This document shows positions 53,447-61,849 of a stretch of DNA of 64,000 nucleotides, in pieces. This DNA comes from Roseiarcus sp963779095 (GTDB lineage Bacteria; Pseudomonadota; Alphaproteobacteria; Rhizobiales; Beijerinckiaceae): the NCBI GenBank assembly GCA_963779095.1, contig CAVZWU010000010.1, positions 1-64,000 of the forward strand, read 5' to 3'. Both the position numbers and the translations under genes were made by a program. Under the pieces are notes generated by a model. It made no database searches. It worked only from the letters and a program-made list of their open reading frames with translations, and was not told where the DNA came from. Position 1 is the stretch's first letter; each line of letters opens with the position of its first letter.

Positions 53447-53687
53447 TCTCTCTCCACAGGGACGGCGGCAAATCTTTTCAGAGCCGCGCGCATTTTCCGC
53501 GCTTTCCTGACGCCGTCAATGCCCCGTGACGGGGAGGTCGTGTCTCAGTTTAATTTGGGAGCGGGTGGAAAGCGGACCTCTGGCTATTGGTCACGCCGAC
53601 AATGTGGCAAGCGGACCGTGGCCCACTTCACTTTCGCGCAACGCCGGCTCAAGCTATTCCGAAGGACTTAGGGTGGAGATTTGCGGC

Positions 53688-54218
53688 ATGGCGAAGCTGG
53701 TCTTCGGAATGAACCAGTCCCTGGACGGCTACGTCGATCACATGGCGTTTGCGCCGGGCCCAGTGCTCTTCCGTCACTTCATCGAGCAAGTGCGCGGCCT
53801 GGCCGGCAGTGTGTACGGTCGCCGTATGTACGAGGTGATGCGCATTTGGGACGAAGACCGTCCCGAGTGGGATGCGGAGTTCCGCGACTTCGCAGCCGCT
53901 TGGCGGAGCCAACCGAAGTGGGTTGTGTCGCGCTCGCTTATGTCAGTCGGCCCCAACGCGACCCTTGTGGCAGACGACCTCGAGGCGTTGACATGCAGGC
54001 TGAAGGCCAAACGCACTGGGGAGATCGACGTCGCCGGACCAGATCTGGCGCGAAGTCTAACCGACCTTGGCCTCATTGACGAGTATAGACTCTACCTCCA
54101 TCCCGTAGTCCTTGGTCGCGGCAAGCCATTTTTCACCGGTCCCCGGCCGCCGCTCCACCTTGTAGCTAGCGATCGAATTGGCGAGGACGTGATCAGACTG
54201 ACATACGTTCCCGCATGA
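53688..54218 (+). CDS. RibD C-terminal-like (dihydrofolate reductase fold) reductase
   Basis: 176 residues from ATG 53688. MAKLVFGMNQSLDGYVDHMA, GSVYGRRMYEVMR, WVVSRSL, GEIDVAGPDLARSLTDLGLI, DEYRLYLHPVVLGRGKPFF: the DHFR-like RibD_C family, common as single-gene YwjB/YyaP-type proteins. Binds NADPH; physiological substrate unknown. It stands alone, with no riboflavin genes nearby. The ORF opens at 53526 but no start fits before 53688. Confidence 0.85.
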   Translation: MAKLVFGMNQSLDGYVDHMAFAPGPVLFRHFIEQVRGLAGSVYGRRMYEVMRIWDEDRPEWDAEFRDFAAAWRSQPKWVVSRSLMSVGPNATLVADDLEALTCRLKAKRTGEIDVAGPDLARSLTDLGLIDEYRLYLHPVVLGRGKPFFTGPRPPLHLVASDRIGEDVIRLTYVPA

Positions 54219-54316
54219 TCACACAATTCGCCTGGACGCGCCGCGCTGATGCGTCTGGCCCAAACTTGGCTCGGAGCGAGAATTCAAACTGATACACTAC
54301 CAACGGGGTAGCCCGC

Positions 54317-55024
54317 TCAGCTCTCTTCCGGCGCGACGGGCGCCCAGGCCTGCTCAAGGGGCGAAGCCTCTTCGAGCGGGTCCTCGTCCGCTCTCAGCGC
54401 GGCCGCGTCGTCCGGTTGCGGGACGTCGTAACCGGCCGGCAATTTTCCTTCGAACAATCCGGCACCCTTAAGCTCATCGAGGCCGGGCAGATCGCCGATC
54501 GCGTTGAGTCCGAACTCGACCAGAAACTCGGCCGTCGTGCCGTAGGTGATGGGCCGCCCCGGCGCCTTTCGGCGCCCGCGCATCCGCACCCAGCCCGCCT
54601 CCATCAGCACGTCGAGCGCGCCCTTCGACACCGCCACGCCACGGATCTGCTCGATGTCGGCGCGCGTCACCGGCTGATGGTAGGCGACGATGGCGAGCGT
54701 TTCGAGCGCCGCGCGCGACAGCTTCCGCTTTTCCTCACGATCGCGCGCCAGCGCCCAGCCGAGGTCATCGGCGGTGCGGAACATCCACCGGCGCGCGACC
54801 CGCGCCAGATTGACGCCGCGGCCCTCGTAAAGCCGGCGCAATTCCTCCATCACCGCTTCAACGTCGGCCCCGTCCGAGAGGCGCGTGGCGATCGCCGATT
54901 CCTCCACTGGCTCCGCTGCGGCGAACACGAGGGCCTCGGCGATGCGCACGTCCTCGAGCGAGACGCCGCGCGCCGCTGAAGGGAATAATTGCGCGACATT
55001 CTCTGCGCTGGTCATGCGGGCCAT
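54317..55024 (-). CDS. scpB: Segregation and condensation protein ScpB
   Basis: 235 residues from ATG 55024 (MARMTSAENVAQ); upstream in-frame starts exist to 55144 but their sequence is atypical. Two winged helices: VRIAEALVFAAAEPVEESAI, RLSRAALETLAIVAYHQPVT, TRADIEQIRGVAVSKGALDV, GRPITYGTTAEFLVEFGLNA. The acidic C-terminal tail (ALRADEDPLEEASPLEQAW) is rhizobial. With ScpA it loads SMC onto DNA. The gap to scpA is about 130 bases. Confidence 0.93.
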   Translation of the reverse strand: MARMTSAENVAQLFPSAARGVSLEDVRIAEALVFAAAEPVEESAIATRLSDGADVEAVMEELRRLYEGRGVNLARVARRWMFRTADDLGWALARDREEKRKLSRAALETLAIVAYHQPVTRADIEQIRGVAVSKGALDVLMEAGWVRMRGRRKAPGRPITYGTTAEFLVEFGLNAIGDLPGLDELKGAGLFEGKLPAGYDVPQPDDAAALRADEDPLEEASPLEQAWAPVAPEES

Positions 55025-55153
55025 GGAGCGTCTTTCTTCAATTGCGATTGAACGGACAGCATCGCGACCCGCCGGCCGAGGAGGGCTGGCCGCATGATCG
55101 CGGATCGCCCGCCCGCCCGGCGCGATTTCGACAGTCGGGATCACGGGCGAAAG

Positions 55154-56020
55154 TCACGCGGCGCGCTCTTCGCCCGGATCGGCGCCGGTCGGCCGCAGCC
55201 AGATCGGGGCGAAGGCCTTTTCCTGACGCAGTTCAATTCTGCCCTCGCGCGCGAGTTCGAGCGACGCGGCGAAAGTGGACGCGCGCGCGCTCCGGCGCAA
55301 ATCGGAATCGGCGCAGGCCTCCAGGAGAAAATTATCGAAAGCCGTCCAGTCGGATTGCACGCCGATCAGACGGGACAAAGCCTGGCGCGCCTCGGCGAGC
55401 GACCAGACCTCGCGCGTCTTGAAGCGCACGCGCGCCAGCGCATGACGCTGGGACTGCCGGGCGTAGGCGGCCAAAAGGTCATAGAGGTTCGCCTGGTAAA
55501 CGACGCGCCCCGACGGCTCAACCGCTTCCGGCTCTCCCCTGGCGAAGAAATCGCGGCCGAGGCGAGGCCGGCTCATCAAATATTCCCCGGCCTTGCGGAT
55601 CGCAGCCAGCGCACGCAGCCGCTGCGCGAGGCCCTCGGCGAGCGCCGGAGCGTTGATCTCCGTCGGCTGCGCGGGAGCGGGCAGGAGCAGGCGGGACTTC
55701 AGAAACGCTAGCCACGCCGCCATGACCAGATAGTCGGCGGCAAGCTCGAGGCGCAATTTTCGCGCCGCCTCGACGAAGCGCAAATATTGCTCGGCAAGCG
55801 CCAGGATGGAGATGCGCGCCAAATCGACCCGTTGCCGGCGGGCAAGCTCGAGCAACAGGTCAAGCGGGCCTTCAAAACCATCGAGATCGACGGTGAAAGC
55901 AGGTTCGCCGGTCGCCTGAGCGAGGTCAAAATCGGCGCCAAATGCGTCCGCTTCCAACGAATCACCTCCTGGCGCGCATGGTGGGGCGCCCGCAGGGCCC
56001 CCGCAAGAGCCCGACGACAC
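55154..56020 (-). CDS. scpA: Segregation and condensation protein ScpA
   Basis: 288 residues from GTG 56020. N-terminal kleisin core FTVDLDGFEGPLDLLLELAR, RRQRVDLARISILALAEQYL, ADYLVMAAWLAFLKSRLLLP; C-terminal winged helix (GRIELRQEKAFAPIWLRPTG). The kleisin of the SMC-ScpAB condensin. Normally directly downstream of nagZ on the same strand; here it is 10 kb away and inverted. Confidence 0.93.
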   Translation of the reverse strand: MSSGSCGGPAGAPPCAPGGDSLEADAFGADFDLAQATGEPAFTVDLDGFEGPLDLLLELARRQRVDLARISILALAEQYLRFVEAARKLRLELAADYLVMAAWLAFLKSRLLLPAPAQPTEINAPALAEGLAQRLRALAAIRKAGEYLMSRPRLGRDFFARGEPEAVEPSGRVVYQANLYDLLAAYARQSQRHALARVRFKTREVWSLAEARQALSRLIGVQSDWTAFDNFLLEACADSDLRRSARASTFAASLELAREGRIELRQEKAFAPIWLRPTGADPGEERAA

Positions 56021-56365
56021 ATCTCAACAAGGGGCGCCGCTGGCGACGGGTGAAAATATATGGTTTCCAAGTGACCATGTCTTCACGAGTATAGCTCAAG
56101 GATAACACTTACGCAGCGTAAGAATTAACTAGATTTATTTAGGTAAATACTATTAGATTGAATTGAATGTCCCGATTTTGCTTGTAAGCGAGCCGGGCAA
56201 ACGTATCCTTTGATTGTTCGTCAGCCCCCCGCTGACAGGACGCCCGGCGGCCCGGTTCCGCCGCATCCCCGGGACTCGCCGGGCTGGCCGGCTCGAACGC
56301 GATTTGGAGCGCCTCCAAAAAGACGCGTTCAGCCGGCCTCCCTTTTCTTGGCCGACCGGGCCTGC
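56021..56365. other. AT-rich intergenic region between scpA and lexA 3' end
   Basis: About 345 bases. 56080-56170 is unusually AT-rich (TTAACTAGATTTATTTAGG) for this genome and probably holds the scpAB promoter. The remainder is covered only by out-of-frame reading of the lexA 3' region. No gene seen. Confidence 0.4.
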
Positions 56366-57072
56366 TCAGTATCGGCGGAGCAGGCTCACCATCTTCCCCT
56401 GAACACGGACGCGGTCGGGCCCGAAGATTTCGCGTCTCATAAGCCGGATTGGCGGCCTCGAGCGCAATCGAGGCGCCGCGCTTGCGCAGTCGCTTCAGCG
56501 TCGCCTCCTCCTCGTCGACCAGCGCCACCACGATATCTCCAGTCTCGGCGGTGTCCTGCTTGCGAATGATCACGGTGTCGTTCTCGAGAATTCCCGCTTC
56601 GATCATCGAATCGCCGCGCACCTCGAGAGCGAAGTGCTCGCCGCCGCCGAGAAATTCCGGCGGCATCGCGAAGGTCTCGAGCCGCGTCTGGATGGCCGAG
56701 ATCGGGGTGCCCGCGGCGATCCGGCCCATCAGCGGCACCATGACCGCGGCGCGCTCGTCCGGATCGCGCGCCGACGCGACAGGCCGCACGCGGCCGAGAT
56801 TGCCCGGGATGACGCTCGGCGAGAATCTCTGCACCCTCGGCGCCGAGACCGTCGCCGATTTCGGGCAGCCGCAGGACCTCGATCGCCCGGGCGCGATTGG
56901 CGAGGCGCCGGATGAAGCCGCGCTCCTCGAGCGCCATGATGAGACGATGAATTCCGGATTTCGAGCGCAGGTCCAGCGCTTCTTTCATTTCATCGAACGA
57001 CGGCGGGACGCCCGAGTCCTGCAGGCGCTCATGGATGAAACGCAGTAGCTCGCTCTGCTTTTTTGTCAGCAT
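56366..57072 (-). CDS. lexA: LexA repressor (two frameshifts)
   Basis: About 236 residues after two corrections: restoring a G near 56848 (GLGAPRVQRFSPSVIPGNLG) and removing one T from the TTT at 56428-56430 (YETRIFGPDRV). N-terminal winged HTH MLTKKQSELLRFIHERLQDS with SGVPPSFDEMKEALDL, then the cleavage region AAGTPISAI containing Ala-Gly, the catalytic Ser in EVRGDSMIEAGI and Lys in VVALVDEEEATLKRLRK. The C-terminus VRVQGKMVSLLRRY ends at TGA 56366. SOS repressor cleaved on RecA activation. Two boxes upstream suggest autoregulation. Errors in the assembly are more likely than decay. Confidence 0.9.
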
Positions 57073-57140
57073 TATCGGTCTCCAGACGGCTCTGCCCGAG
57101 CCGCCATCGAAGGCGGGTAGGCGAATCGCGATTATGACTA

Positions 57141-57155
57141 AAACAAATCGCGAAC
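57141..57155 (-). promoter_or_regulatory. SOS-box near-match
   Basis: Read on the lexA strand: GTTC, seven bases, GTTT, one mismatch from the alphaproteobacterial LexA box GTTC-N7-GTTC. About 70 bases upstream of the lexA start. Confidence 0.4.
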
Positions 57156-57166
57156 AAAGCCTAATC

Positions 57167-57181
57167 GTTCACGCCTTGTTC
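57167..57181 (+). promoter_or_regulatory. SOS box GTTC-N7-GTTC
   Basis: Exact match GTTCACGCCTTGTTC to the alphaproteobacterial LexA-binding site, 95 bases upstream of the lexA start but in the opposite orientation to it. Together with the near-match at 57141-57155 it fits autorepression of lexA. No divergent gene follows closely on the plus strand. Confidence 0.6.
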
Positions 57182-57440
57182 GGCAAGCCCAAAGTGCAAG
57201 CTAAACTGATTGGGTTGCGCGAAACACGGGAACCAGAACCGTCTGGGGGAGGGACGACCGCAGCGGCGCGATCGAAAACGCCGGGGGCATGGGGCAAAGT
57301 CAACGTCGCAAAGAGGCGCGCGCGGCCTCTGGCCGAATGGCGCGCCTAGGCCTCAAAGGCGGTCCGCCGGCTCCCGTCCATTCCAACCCTTTAGCGGGCG
57401 AGCGGCGCCTGCGAGCGCGACGGACTGGCGCTTGCTGTCT

Positions 57441-57692
57441 TCAATCCGGGCTGCAGGAAGGGCAGATATAATAGGCCTTTCTCAATACGCCCTTCATGGC
57501 GAACCGCACTTCCTCCAGGCTGACGCCGTCGAACACGCCGCGCTCCCACGCGTTCGCGGCCAGGGCGTAGGCGGCGGGTTCGGCGTCCTCATTTACGGCG
57601 GAAAGAAGGAAGTAGCGGCAACTTTCACAGGGAACGATCGCACGCGTGGCTCGCGCAAATTGTTCCAATGTTTCTTGGACATAGGTGTTCAT
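57441..57692 (-). CDS. Small protein with two CxxC motifs
   Basis: 83 residues from ATG 57692. CESCRYF near residue 24 and CPSC near the C-terminus (YYICPSCSPD) could bind one zinc; the middle is helical (AAYALAANAWERGVFDGVSL, EEVRFAMKGVLRKAYY). No known domain. No partner gene; convergent orientation to nothing obvious, about 370 bases from lexA. Confidence 0.55.
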   Translation of the reverse strand: MNTYVQETLEQFARATRAIVPCESCRYFLLSAVNEDAEPAAYALAANAWERGVFDGVSLEEVRFAMKGVLRKAYYICPSCSPD

Positions 57693-57876
57693 GACTGCTT
57701 CCCCGCCGCTCACGTCTCATTAACCATGCGTCTTAATTCGTGACCGAAACGTGGCGAGCGCCGCGGCGCGTCTCGGCGCCGCCGCATTTTCCGGGACCTG
57801 CGTCCGACGCACATCCACGGTCAAACCGGAGAAGAGGAGTGAAGTTCCAGGTTCCTCGGATCGGGCCTGTCGTTCC

Positions 57877-58530
57877 CTAGCCCAGCTGCATCTCGGGCGG
57901 GTCGGCCTCGACGATCAGCGCCGCGCCGGTCGCGTCCTCAATTTCGCCGATTGAGACGCCGGGCCCGCGCTCGCGCAGGATGAGGCCCGCCTCCGTCGGC
58001 TCGATCACCGCCATTTCGGTGACGACGAGGCTGACGCGGCGCGTTGCGGTCAAGGGGAGCGAGCAGCGCGCGACGATCTTGTGTCCGCCCTTGGCGGTGT
58101 GGGTCATCGCCACGACGACCTTCTTGGCCCCGCAGACGAGGTCCATCGCCCCGCCCATGCCTGGCACCATCTTGCCCGGCACCATCCAGTTGGCGAGGAA
58201 GCCTCGCTCGTCGACTTCGAGGCCGCCGAGGACCGTCATGTCCAAATGTCCGCCGCGGATGAGACCGAAGCTCATGGCGCTGTCGATCGAGGCCGCGCCC
58301 GGCATCGCGGTGACGTAGCCGCCGCCGGCGTCAGTGAGGTCCGGGTCCTCCATGCCCTCGGGCGGCCGCGCGCCGAGCCCGATGACGCCGTTCTCCGCCT
58401 GGAAGAACACGTGCACGTGCTTGGGCAGGTAGTTGGCGACGAGGCTCGGCAGTCCGATGCCAAGATTGACCAGCATGTCCGCTTTCACCTCCTGGGCGAC
58501 GCGCCGGGCGATGATTTCCTTGGCGTCCAT
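57877..58530 (-). CDS. scoB: 3-oxoacid CoA-transferase subunit B
   Basis: 217 residues. Catalytic Glu in FFQAENGVIGLGARPP near residue 45, GAASIDSAMSFGLIRGGHLD and GGLEVDERGFLANWMVPGKM, all typical of the beta subunit of family I CoA-transferases (AtoA/ScoB). Transfers CoA between succinyl-CoA or acetyl-CoA and acetoacetate. Start overlaps the stop of the alpha subunit at 58530. Confidence 0.92.
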   Translation of the reverse strand: MDAKEIIARRVAQEVKADMLVNLGIGLPSLVANYLPKHVHVFFQAENGVIGLGARPPEGMEDPDLTDAGGGYVTAMPGAASIDSAMSFGLIRGGHLDMTVLGGLEVDERGFLANWMVPGKMVPGMGGAMDLVCGAKKVVVAMTHTAKGGHKIVARCSLPLTATRRVSLVVTEMAVIEPTEAGLILRERGPGVSIGEIEDATGAALIVEADPPEMQLG

Positions 58531-59183
58531 CAGAAGGCCCTCTCCAGGAGGTGGGTCACCAGCACGCCGGGAGTCTTGACCGCATCGGGCGAGATGACGC
58601 CGACCGGAACGATCGTCTGCGGCTCGGCGATAACGACGTCGCCGGCGAGCGCGATGATCGGATTGAAATTGTGGGCGGTCAGCGAATATTCGAGATTGCC
58701 GTAGTAGTCGGCCTGTTTCGCCCCGATGAGCGCGAAGTCGGCGCGGATCGGCGTCTCCAGCAAGTAAGACGTGCCGCCGACCTCGATGATCCGCTTGCCC
58801 TTCTCGACCAGCGTGCCGAGGCCGGTCGCGGTCAATACGCCGCCTAAGCCGACGCCGCCGGCGCGGATGCGTTCGATCAGCGTGCCTTGCGGCGCGAGCT
58901 CGACCTCGATCTCGCCCCCGATCATGCTGGCCTGCGTCTGCGGATTGAGGCCGATATGCGAGGCGACGAGCTTCGTGATCGCGCCCGCGCTGACGAGCTT
59001 GCCGATCCCCCGGCCGGGCCAGGCCGTGTCATTGGCAATAACGGTCAGGTTCTTCGCGCCGCGGCGAACGAGCGCGTCGATGAGGCGGTGGGGCGAGCCC
59101 ACGCCCATGAAGCCGCCGATAAGAAGACTGGCGCCGTCGGGTATCAGCCCCGCGGCGGCGTCGGCGGTTATCGCGACCTTCAT
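58530..59183 (-). CDS. scoA: 3-oxoacid CoA-transferase subunit A
   Basis: 217 residues. SLLIGGFMGVGSPHRLIDAL, IANDTAWPGRGIGKLVSAG, VASHIGLNPQTQASMIGGEI and ETPIRADFALIGAKQADYYG are the alpha-subunit (AtoD/ScoA) hallmarks. First gene of the two-gene operon with subunit B. May serve ketone-body or polyhydroxybutyrate-derived acetoacetate use. Confidence 0.92.
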   Translation of the reverse strand: MKVAITADAAAGLIPDGASLLIGGFMGVGSPHRLIDALVRRGAKNLTVIANDTAWPGRGIGKLVSAGAITKLVASHIGLNPQTQASMIGGEIEVELAPQGTLIERIRAGGVGLGGVLTATGLGTLVEKGKRIIEVGGTSYLLETPIRADFALIGAKQADYYGNLEYSLTAHNFNPIIALAGDVVIAEPQTIVPVGVISPDAVKTPGVLVTHLLERAF

Positions 59184-59375
59184 GTCCGTCCCCTCCGCCC
59201 GCGCGCCGCCGGCGGGCGGCGAGATTGCAATGCGCCAGGCGAAGCCAAAGCAAAAGCCGCGTCAGCGGGGCCGCGACCCGACCCGGCCCGGCGGACGGCT
59301 TCGGCGATGTGATGAGGATCACAGCCGGATTGATAAGTTCGGACTACTCATGTTTATTCACGTGCTTGCTGCGTT

Positions 59376-60437
59376 TTGCGAGGGGCCGATCCGGGAGGGA
59401 GGCCCTGCGCTGCCGCGGCTCGCGAAGCAGAGAAAGCGGGGGGCCCCGTCCTGTTCTGCGGACAGAAGCCATACCCCACCTGGGTGCTGCCGCCGCCCGA
59501 CGAGCCGAGCGCGGACACGCGCGCGCCGGCGCCGGCCGACGTCAAGCCGAGGGCCGACACGCCCAAGACGGCGCTGGCCGACGTCAAGTCGAGCGCCACG
59601 GTCGCGGTGCGCCGTGATCTTCGTCTTCCGATCCCCGGGATCGGGATCGGTCTTGGCCTCGCGGCGCTGATCCTGGCCCCGGTGTTCGTGACGCCGCTTC
59701 TGCTGCGTCCGGCCCCGGCGCCGAAAACCGCCGCCGCGGCCTTGCCGGCGCTGGCCGCCGCGCCTCCGCCTCGGGCGCCGGCTGCAAACAGCCAGACGGC
59801 CGAGCCCGAACGGCTTTCCGCCCTCGAACCGCCGCCGATCCAGATCGGCGTTCCGCAGGAGGAAGACGATGTCGCCACGCCGTCTCCGGACGCCACGACG
59901 ATCGTTCCGCCGTCCTTGCCCCCGGTTGTGCTTGCCCCGTTGCCGCCTTCGCGGCCGCTCGAACTGGCGCCGCCGGTCAGTCCCGCAATCCCCTACGATC
60001 AGGCGACCGCGATCTACGACATCTCCGCGCATACCGTCTATCTGCCGGACGGAACGCGGCTCGAAGCCCATTCGGGCCTTGGCGACAGGATCGACGACCC
60101 GCGCTTCGTCGATGAGCGCGATCGCGGCGCGACCCCGCCTGGCGTCTATCAGCTCACGCTGCGCGAATCGCTCTTCCATGGCGTCCAGGCGCTGCGCCTG
60201 AATCCGATCGGCGCAGGGTTCACCTTCAATCGCGTTGGCCTGCTCGCGCATCCCTACATGCTGGGCCCGAACGGCGATTCCAATGGCTGCGTGTCGTTCA
60301 AGAACTACGACAATTTCCTGCACGCCTTTCAGAGCGGAACGGTGAGGCGCCTCGCGGTGGTCGCCCACTGGACCGGAGGTCCGCGGGCGCCTGGCGTTTT
60401 CGCCGGGCTGCGCGAGGCCCTCAATCGCCCACGGTAG
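59376..60437 (+). CDS. DUF2778-type L,D-transpeptidase-like protein
   Basis: 353 residues from a poor TTG start at 59376; the true start may be downstream or in another frame upstream. A membrane segment (IPGIGIGLGLAALILAPVFV, residues 88-108), a Pro/Ala-rich linker, and a C-terminal domain (YDISAHTVYLPDGTRLEAHS, GLGDRIDDPRFVDERDRGAT, PPGVYQL, GLLAHPYMLGPNGDSNGCVS). The HxxxxGPxGxSxGCVS motif with its catalytic Cys is that of DUF2778/YkuD-like peptidoglycan transpeptidases. Convergent with the MFS gene. Confidence 0.7.
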   Translation: MRGADPGGRPCAAAAREAEKAGGPVLFCGQKPYPTWVLPPPDEPSADTRAPAPADVKPRADTPKTALADVKSSATVAVRRDLRLPIPGIGIGLGLAALILAPVFVTPLLLRPAPAPKTAAAALPALAAAPPPRAPAANSQTAEPERLSALEPPPIQIGVPQEEDDVATPSPDATTIVPPSLPPVVLAPLPPSRPLELAPPVSPAIPYDQATAIYDISAHTVYLPDGTRLEAHSGLGDRIDDPRFVDERDRGATPPGVYQLTLRESLFHGVQALRLNPIGAGFTFNRVGLLAHPYMLGPNGDSNGCVSFKNYDNFLHAFQSGTVRRLAVVAHWTGGPRAPGVFAGLREALNRPR

Positions 60438-60439
60438 AG

Positions 60440-61601
60440 TTAGGCGCCTGGGCCCCGCTGCGCGGCGGCCAATGCAGCGATCCCCGCCGCCGCGAGGAGC
60501 AACATCGCAAAGGCGAGGCGCAAGCTCGACACCGTCGCGATCGCTCCGAAAATGGGCGGCCCGACCAGGAGCGACGCATAGGCCATCGTCGCCGACATGG
60601 CGATGCCGAGCGAGGGCGAGCTTGCCGCGGCGGCGCTCGCGCTGAAGGCGGCCGGCACCATGTTTGCGACGCCGAGGCCGACGAGCGCAAAGCCGGCGAT
60701 GGCGGTCGGTTCGGAGAGCCGCCCGGTCGCCAGCCCGATGCCCGCGAACAGCAGGACCGCGCCATAGAGAATGACGCGCGTCCGGCCGATGGCGCGCACG
60801 ACGCTGTCGCCGAGCAGGCGCCCGACGATCATCATGAGGGCATAGGCGGAGAATGCGGCGGCGGCCGCGCCGCTAGGGGCGCCGACCTCCGAACTCATGT
60901 AGAGCGCGCTCCAGTCCGTGACCGACCCTTCCGCGAAGACCGCGAGGAACGCAATCAGGCTCAACGCCAGGAGCTTGCGTTCCGGCAGAACGAAGACGCG
61001 CGTCGCCGCGCGGATGTCGCCGACACCGATCGCAAACCCGGCCACGACTGCGATCGCCAGGGCGATCCCGGCCTCACTCCCGAGCTGAAGCGCTGGCCCG
61101 GCGCCGCGGGCGATGAGGAGGCCGCCGAAGGCCGAGCCGATGAGGCCGCCCGCGCTCCAGGCGGCGTGAAACGAGGACATGATGGCGCTTCCCCAGCGCG
61201 TCTCGACGACGCTCGCATGGGCGTTCATCGGCACATCCATGAGGATGTTGACGAAGCCGAACAGAAACGCGCATGCGGCGAGAAAACCGATCCCCGGCGA
61301 CAGCAGATAAGTCTGCGGAAGGGCGGCGAGCAGGAGCGCGGTCAGCGGTCCCGGAGATTCTGAGCGCTCGCCCGGTGCCGCCGATCTTTGGCGGCAGGAG
61401 GCCTGCGACCGGCATGGCGGCGAGGCCGCCCACGCCCGCGGCCAGGAGCACGATCGACAGGCGCGCGGCGGAGAGGCCGAAGAGCGCCTTGATCTCGGGG
61501 ATCGCGACCGCCCAGGCGCCGATACAGAGGCCGTTGGCGAAGAAAATCGCAGTGACGCCGGCGCGGGCGCGCACAAGACCGTCCGCTCGAGCGGCGCCCA
61601 T
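60440..61601 (-). CDS. MFS transporter (YbjJ-like), frameshift near 61350
   Basis: About 387 residues, 12 predicted membrane segments. ATG 61601 opens MGAARADGLVRARAGVTAIF, LCIGAWAVAIPEIKALFGLS; after RALRISG the frame changes (an extra base between about 61345 and 61365) to PLTALLLAALPQTYLLSPGI. Second half: VETRWGSAIMSSFHAAWSAG, FAEGSVTDWSALYMSSEVGA, FALVGLGVANMVPAAFSASA. The SVTDWSALY segment is typical of YbjJ/DUF894-type MFS proteins. Substrate unknown. Confidence 0.75.
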
Positions 61602-61849
61602 CGTCGAAGAAAGTCCCACTCGGCGGAGCTTAAAGCATAGCGCTCGAGGCGGCGCCAATCGCGGGCTGCTTAGTGCTGGGTCATGCGGCCCCACTGGGGC
61701 TGGCCCTTCGGCGTCGCCGGAATGGGTCCATGCGAACGCAGGAGCCTCTGAGGCATGAGCGCCAAGCGGCTCGCGTTTGGCGCCGTCAGCAGCGAGGCGA
61801 GCGGCCCGCGACGATGCGCATCATCGCCACGGGCGGCCGGAGCGGGGAC
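61602..61849. other. Intergenic region, no gene recognised
   Basis: About 250 bases between the MFS start and the 3' end of the jacalin/Vps62 gene. Frames here look like noise. No terminator hairpin with T-run was noticed. Confidence 0.35.

Larger units (their letters stand above)
57073..57440. other. Intergenic region upstream of lexA with SOS boxes
   Basis: About 370 bases. Contains the SOS motifs listed separately and otherwise no gene. The right half (57250-57440) is GC-rich with low-complexity frames that resemble no family. Confidence 0.45.
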
